From: Deinococcales bacterium
GTDB lineage: Bacteria > Deinococcota > Deinococci > Deinococcales > Deinococcaceae
DNA length: 5,082 bases
Direction: 5' to 3'
NCBI GenBank assembly: GCA_025359705.1
Contig: JANYFS010000427.1
Span: 1 to 5,082, forward strand
Numbering within the stretch: position 1 is the first letter of the stretch; the number at the start of each line of letters is the position of its first letter. The notes beneath the pieces are model-generated. The model did no database searches, had not been told where the DNA came from, and was given only the letters and a program-made list of their open reading frames with translations. Positions 4,287 to 5,082 of this stretch are shown in pieces. The translations under genes were made by a program, and so were the position numbers.

Positions 4287-5082
4287 ATGGAACACCGTTT
4301 TCAAGTCGATTTGCGCGGCATCATCGAAATCCTTTCCGAACACCTCTATAGCGGCCCAGAGGTTTTTCTGCGCGAACTGCTGCAAAACGCGGTGGATGCC
4401 ATCACCGCACGGGAAAAACTCGAGCCACCCTCGAGCCAAACCTCGAGCGAATCCTTCTCGCCCCAAATCACCCTCGAGCTACAGCGTGATCCAGATGGTA
4501 CCCCGCTGCTGATTTTTAGCGACAACGGGGTGGGCTTGACCGAAGCCGAAGTGCATCAGTTTTTGGCGACCATTGGCAAAAGCAGTAAACGCGAAGTGGG
4601 AGGCCAAGGCTCGAGCGATTTTATTGGGCAATTTGGGATTGGTTTGCTGTCTTGTTTTGTGGTCTCCAGCGAGCTGCATTTGCTGAGCCGTTCTGCCAAA
4701 GGCGGCGGAATTGTGGAATTTCGCGGTTCGCCCGAGGGGAATTATGGGGTGCGAAACGTGCCAGAAAGTGAACTGGCCTCCATGTTTCAGCGTCCGCTCG
4801 AGATCGGCTCGAAGGTGATTTTGCGGGCCAAGCCCGAAATGAAAGACTATTTTGATTTTAATTTTCTGCTCGAGCGGGGGAGACGGTACGGGGGCTTGTT
4901 GCCATTTCCGATTCATTTGGAACACACCGAACAATCTACGGTACAATCTACAGTACAACGGGTACAGATCAACGCGCGTGGCGCACCGTGGCGGGCCGAA
5001 TACCCTTCGCGGGAGGCGGTGGGTTTGAGGCCGTTGGCATTCACCACCAAACGCACAAAAAAAGCCCACTGTGGCGCAAGAT
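4287..5082 (+). CDS. Hsp90/HtpG-family chaperone, 5' part (runs off the window)
   Basis: The first 265 residues of an Hsp90-family ATPase, a dimeric cytosolic chaperone that clamps client proteins. The GHKL ATP-binding fold is clear: FLRELLQNAVDAIT (28-40, with Glu30, Asn34 and Asp37), SDNGVGLTEAEV (78-89), TIGKSSKRE (95-103, in place of the HtpG TIAKSGT motif) and DFIGQFGIGLLSCFVV (111-126). These variants match the divergent 'HSP90 family protein' subgroup found in actinobacteria more than E. coli HtpG. Residues 45-59 are a Ser/Pro-rich extra segment encoded largely by CTCGAG copies, and 4932-4955 is an in-frame repeat. The middle domain begins at the end of the window, where the reading is less recognisable. 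The ATG at 4287 is probably leaderless. Confidence 0.9.
   Translation, partial: MEHRFQVDLRGIIEILSEHLYSGPEVFLRELLQNAVDAITAREKLEPPSSQTSSESFSPQITLELQRDPDGTPLLIFSDNGVGLTEAEVHQFLATIGKSSKREVGGQGSSDFIGQFGIGLLSCFVVSSELHLLSRSAKGGGIVEFRGSPEGNYGVRNVPESELASMFQRPLEIGSKVILRAKPEMKDYFDFNFLLERGRRYGGLLPFPIHLEHTEQSTVQSTVQRVQINARGAPWRAEYPSREAVGLRPLAFTTKRTKKAHCGAR
4419..4447 (+). repeat. CTCGAG cluster inside the Hsp90 gene
   Basis: Three CTCGAG copies start at 4419, 4430 and 4442, spaced 11 and 12 bp, with a fourth at 4473. They encode Leu-Glu, Ser-Ser, Ser-Ser and Leu-Glu around the segment LEPPSSQTSSESFSP. This falls between the first helix block and the ITLEL strand, where the family has a variable surface loop. 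Confidence 0.85.
4932..4955 (+). repeat. 12-bp in-frame repeat in the Hsp90 gene
   Basis: CAATCTACGGTA (4932-4943) and CAATCTACAGTA (4944-4955) differ at one base and encode Gln-Ser-Thr-Val twice. A third degraded unit (Gln-Arg-Val) follows. The repeat lies after LPFPIHLEHTE, in the connection between the N-terminal and middle domains, where length varies. Confidence 0.75.

Larger units (their letters stand above)
82..4874. repeat. Dispersed highly iterated palindrome CTCGAG (31 copies)
   Basis: Exact CTCGAG starts at 82, 127, 254, 470, 505, 653, 1246, 1275, 1555, 1634, 1671, 1955, 2077, 2476, 2506, 2586, 2682, 2763, 3140, 3162, 3374, 3774, 3992, 4260, 4419, 4430, 4442, 4473, 4610, 4797 and 4869. 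A random 6-mer is expected about 1.2 times in this length. Ten copies lie in about 1.1 kb of spacer and 21 in about 4 kb of coding sequence. In genes it is read in all three phases: Leu-Glu, (x)-Ser-Ser, and Pro/Ala-Arg-Ala/Val in xylA. The flanking bases vary, so the conserved core is six bases. The pattern resembles HIP1 of cyanobacteria in kind, with a different sequence. Its function is not known to me. Confidence 0.93.

Noticed and set aside
4479..5069. 196-aa frame antisense to the Hsp90 gene
   Set aside because: The + strand carries intact ATPase motifs throughout; the antisense product is compositionally odd and unrecognised.

Overview
The window holds five protein genes from a bacterium of roughly even base composition (by eye about half G+C). 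The taxon cannot be fixed from sequence alone. The class I xylose isomerase is, from memory of the family, closest to the Thermus type. The triplet of AIM24 proteins resembles the arrangement in actinobacteria, and the Hsp90 gene appears to be leaderless. Together these point to a Gram-positive-like or 'Terrabacteria' lineage such as Deinococcota or Chloroflexota; this is inference.

Layout, left to right. Positions 1-220 are a non-coding leader with a four-copy 14-bp tandem repeat. Two AIM24-family genes follow on the + strand (221-844 and 844-1485), overlapping by one base at TAATG and so probably translationally coupled. A 196-bp spacer with a four-copy heptamer repeat leads to a third, more divergent AIM24 gene (1682-2416). 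A strong C6/G6 hairpin at 2467-2493 can serve as a terminator for both this gene and the convergent xylA. xylA (2541-3707, - strand) encodes a full-length 388-aa xylose isomerase with all expected catalytic and metal residues. It has a good promoter (perfect TTGACA, 17-bp spacer) and a leader of about 140 nt carrying a three-copy 12-bp repeat. Positions 3708-4286 are an intergenic region with several inverted repeats and a possible transposase-tail remnant. At 4287 an Hsp90/HtpG-family gene begins on the + strand and runs off the right edge. Its extended -10 box lies so close to the ATG that the mRNA is probably leaderless.

No single pathway joins the genes: three AIM24 proteins of unknown biochemical role, a sugar isomerase with its own promoter and terminator, and a chaperone. 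The most unusual property is genome-scale. The palindrome CTCGAG occurs 31 times in 5,082 bp, where about 1.2 would be expected by chance. It is found in every gene and spacer, in the loop of the terminator, overlapping a ribosome-binding site, and clustered in an extra segment of the Hsp90 gene. Short tandem repeats of 7, 8, 12, 13 and 14 bp also sit in the spacers. I found no convincing new multi-gene system; the palindrome is the signal most worth following.
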